Source: a virus. Taken from it: a stretch of DNA of 30,780 bases. The first letter of the stretch is position 1; each line of letters opens with the position of its first letter. Below the pieces are notes generated by a model. The model was not told where the DNA came from, made no database searches, and saw only the letters and a list, made by a program, of their open reading frames with translations. Location: IMG/VR virus record IMGVR_UViG_3300050821_014180, positions 1 to 30,780 of that record. One strand, given 5' to 3'. This document shows, piece after piece, positions 30,250 through 30,780 of the stretch. The position numbers and the translations under genes are program-made.

Positions 30250-30780
30250 TTACTTCAGCGACGCGTCGAACTCCCGCATCCAGTCTTTCTTCTTCAGCAC
30301 TTCGCGAGGCTTGGTACCGTCGGCGGCTCCGACGATGCCATCTTTCTCCATGATGTCGATCAGCCGCGCCGCCCGGCCATAACCGATGCGCAGCCGCCGT
30401 TGCAGAGTCGAAGTCGAAGCGCGTCCCATCTCGCAGACCACGCGCACGGCCTCCTGATAAAGTTCGTCATCCACCTCATCCTCGCCTCCCTCACCGGCGG
30501 CCTCAGCGCTCGTTTCTTCCTTCGGAGCTTCCAGGAGCTTCTGGTTGTAGATGGCCTTGGCCTGCGATCGCCAGAAATCGCAGAGTGAGACGATTTCATC
30601 TTCGGTTACCAGCGGTCCGTGAATGCGGTGCAGCCGCGATGACCCTGCCGGCAGGTAGAGCATGTCGCCGCGGCCCAGCAGAGATTCTGAGCCGTTCGCG
30701 TCCAGAATCGTCCGCGAATCCACCTTGCTCGCCACGCGGAACGAGATGCGCGCCGGGAAGTTCGCTTTGATCAGCCCGGT
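30250..30780 (-). CDS. ftsK: DNA translocase FtsK, C-terminal part (host; 5' end outside window)
   Basis: Reading on the minus strand from the window edge: the end of the motor domain (ANFPARISFRVASKVDSRTI, LDANGSESLLGRGDMLYLP), then a linker with an acidic run (AAGEGGEDEVDDE). The gamma winged helix follows (TSTLQRRLRIGYGRAARLID), and the end is REVLKKKDWMREFDASLK. FtsK pumps chromosome DNA through the septum and activates XerCD at dif; gamma reads KOPS sites. The start lies beyond the window. tRNA-Phe follows on the same strand. Confidence 0.95.
   Translation of the reverse strand, partial: TGLIKANFPARISFRVASKVDSRTILDANGSESLLGRGDMLYLPAGSSRLHRIHGPLVTEDEIVSLCDFWRSQAKAIYNQKLLEAPKEETSAEAAGEGGEDEVDDELYQEAVRVVCEMGRASTSTLQRRLRIGYGRAARLIDIMEKDGIVGAADGTKPREVLKKKDWMREFDASLK

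Overview
The window holds one integrated mobile element of about 29.5 kb (roughly 561 to 30090) between two short pieces of host chromosome. The left flank has the 3' end of a glycine-rich stress-type protein gene and its terminator. The right flank has a tRNA-Phe(GAA) gene and the 3' end of ftsK, both on the minus strand. The style of these flanking genes suggests an Acidobacteriota-like host; this is an inference from protein style, not from a search. The element sits in the 3' end of tRNA-Phe. A 10-base direct repeat marks both junctions, and the left copy still carries the CCA end of the original tRNA.

Layout, left to right. (1) 0.9-2.9 kb: an uncharacterised protein, a small Xre-type regulator with a palindrome just upstream, and a winged-helix-like protein. 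(2) 2.9-14.6 kb: a disordered linker-like protein, then a 3467-residue polyvalent protein. The latter has an FtsK-gamma-like module, an ADP-ribosyltransferase-like segment, an N6-adenine methyltransferase, an SF2/SNF2-type helicase and a long C-terminal phage domain. A 128-residue gene lies out of frame inside it. (3) 14.7-18.1 kb: a secreted protein, a UPF0489-like protein, a terminase small subunit candidate and a terminase large subunit split into ATPase and nuclease genes. (4) 18.2-20.3 kb: a membrane-anchored protein, and an SDH/Clp-fold protease followed by a 55-residue peptide. (5) 20.4-25.0 kb, minus strand: a decayed DNA ligase gene, a small cysteine-containing protein, a resolvase, a zinc-finger-like protein, an unusual tyrosine recombinase, three small proteins and a MerR-type regulator. 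(6) 25.1-30.2 kb, plus strand: a zinc-ribbon protein, then a tightly overlapping early operon. It contains a lambda-O-like candidate initiator with internal iterons, several small proteins and a large serine recombinase that reads into the tRNA.

The element has phage packaging and injected-protein genes but no portal, capsid or tail gene that I can see. It is therefore either a phage satellite or a deleted prophage. The order internal protein, TerS, TerL resembles the end of a T7-like late region. A near-palindrome, CACTCCAA-NN-TTGGAGTG, occurs about ten times across the element, in genes and between them, and is absent from the host flanks. It is probably the binding site of an element-encoded regulator or partition protein.
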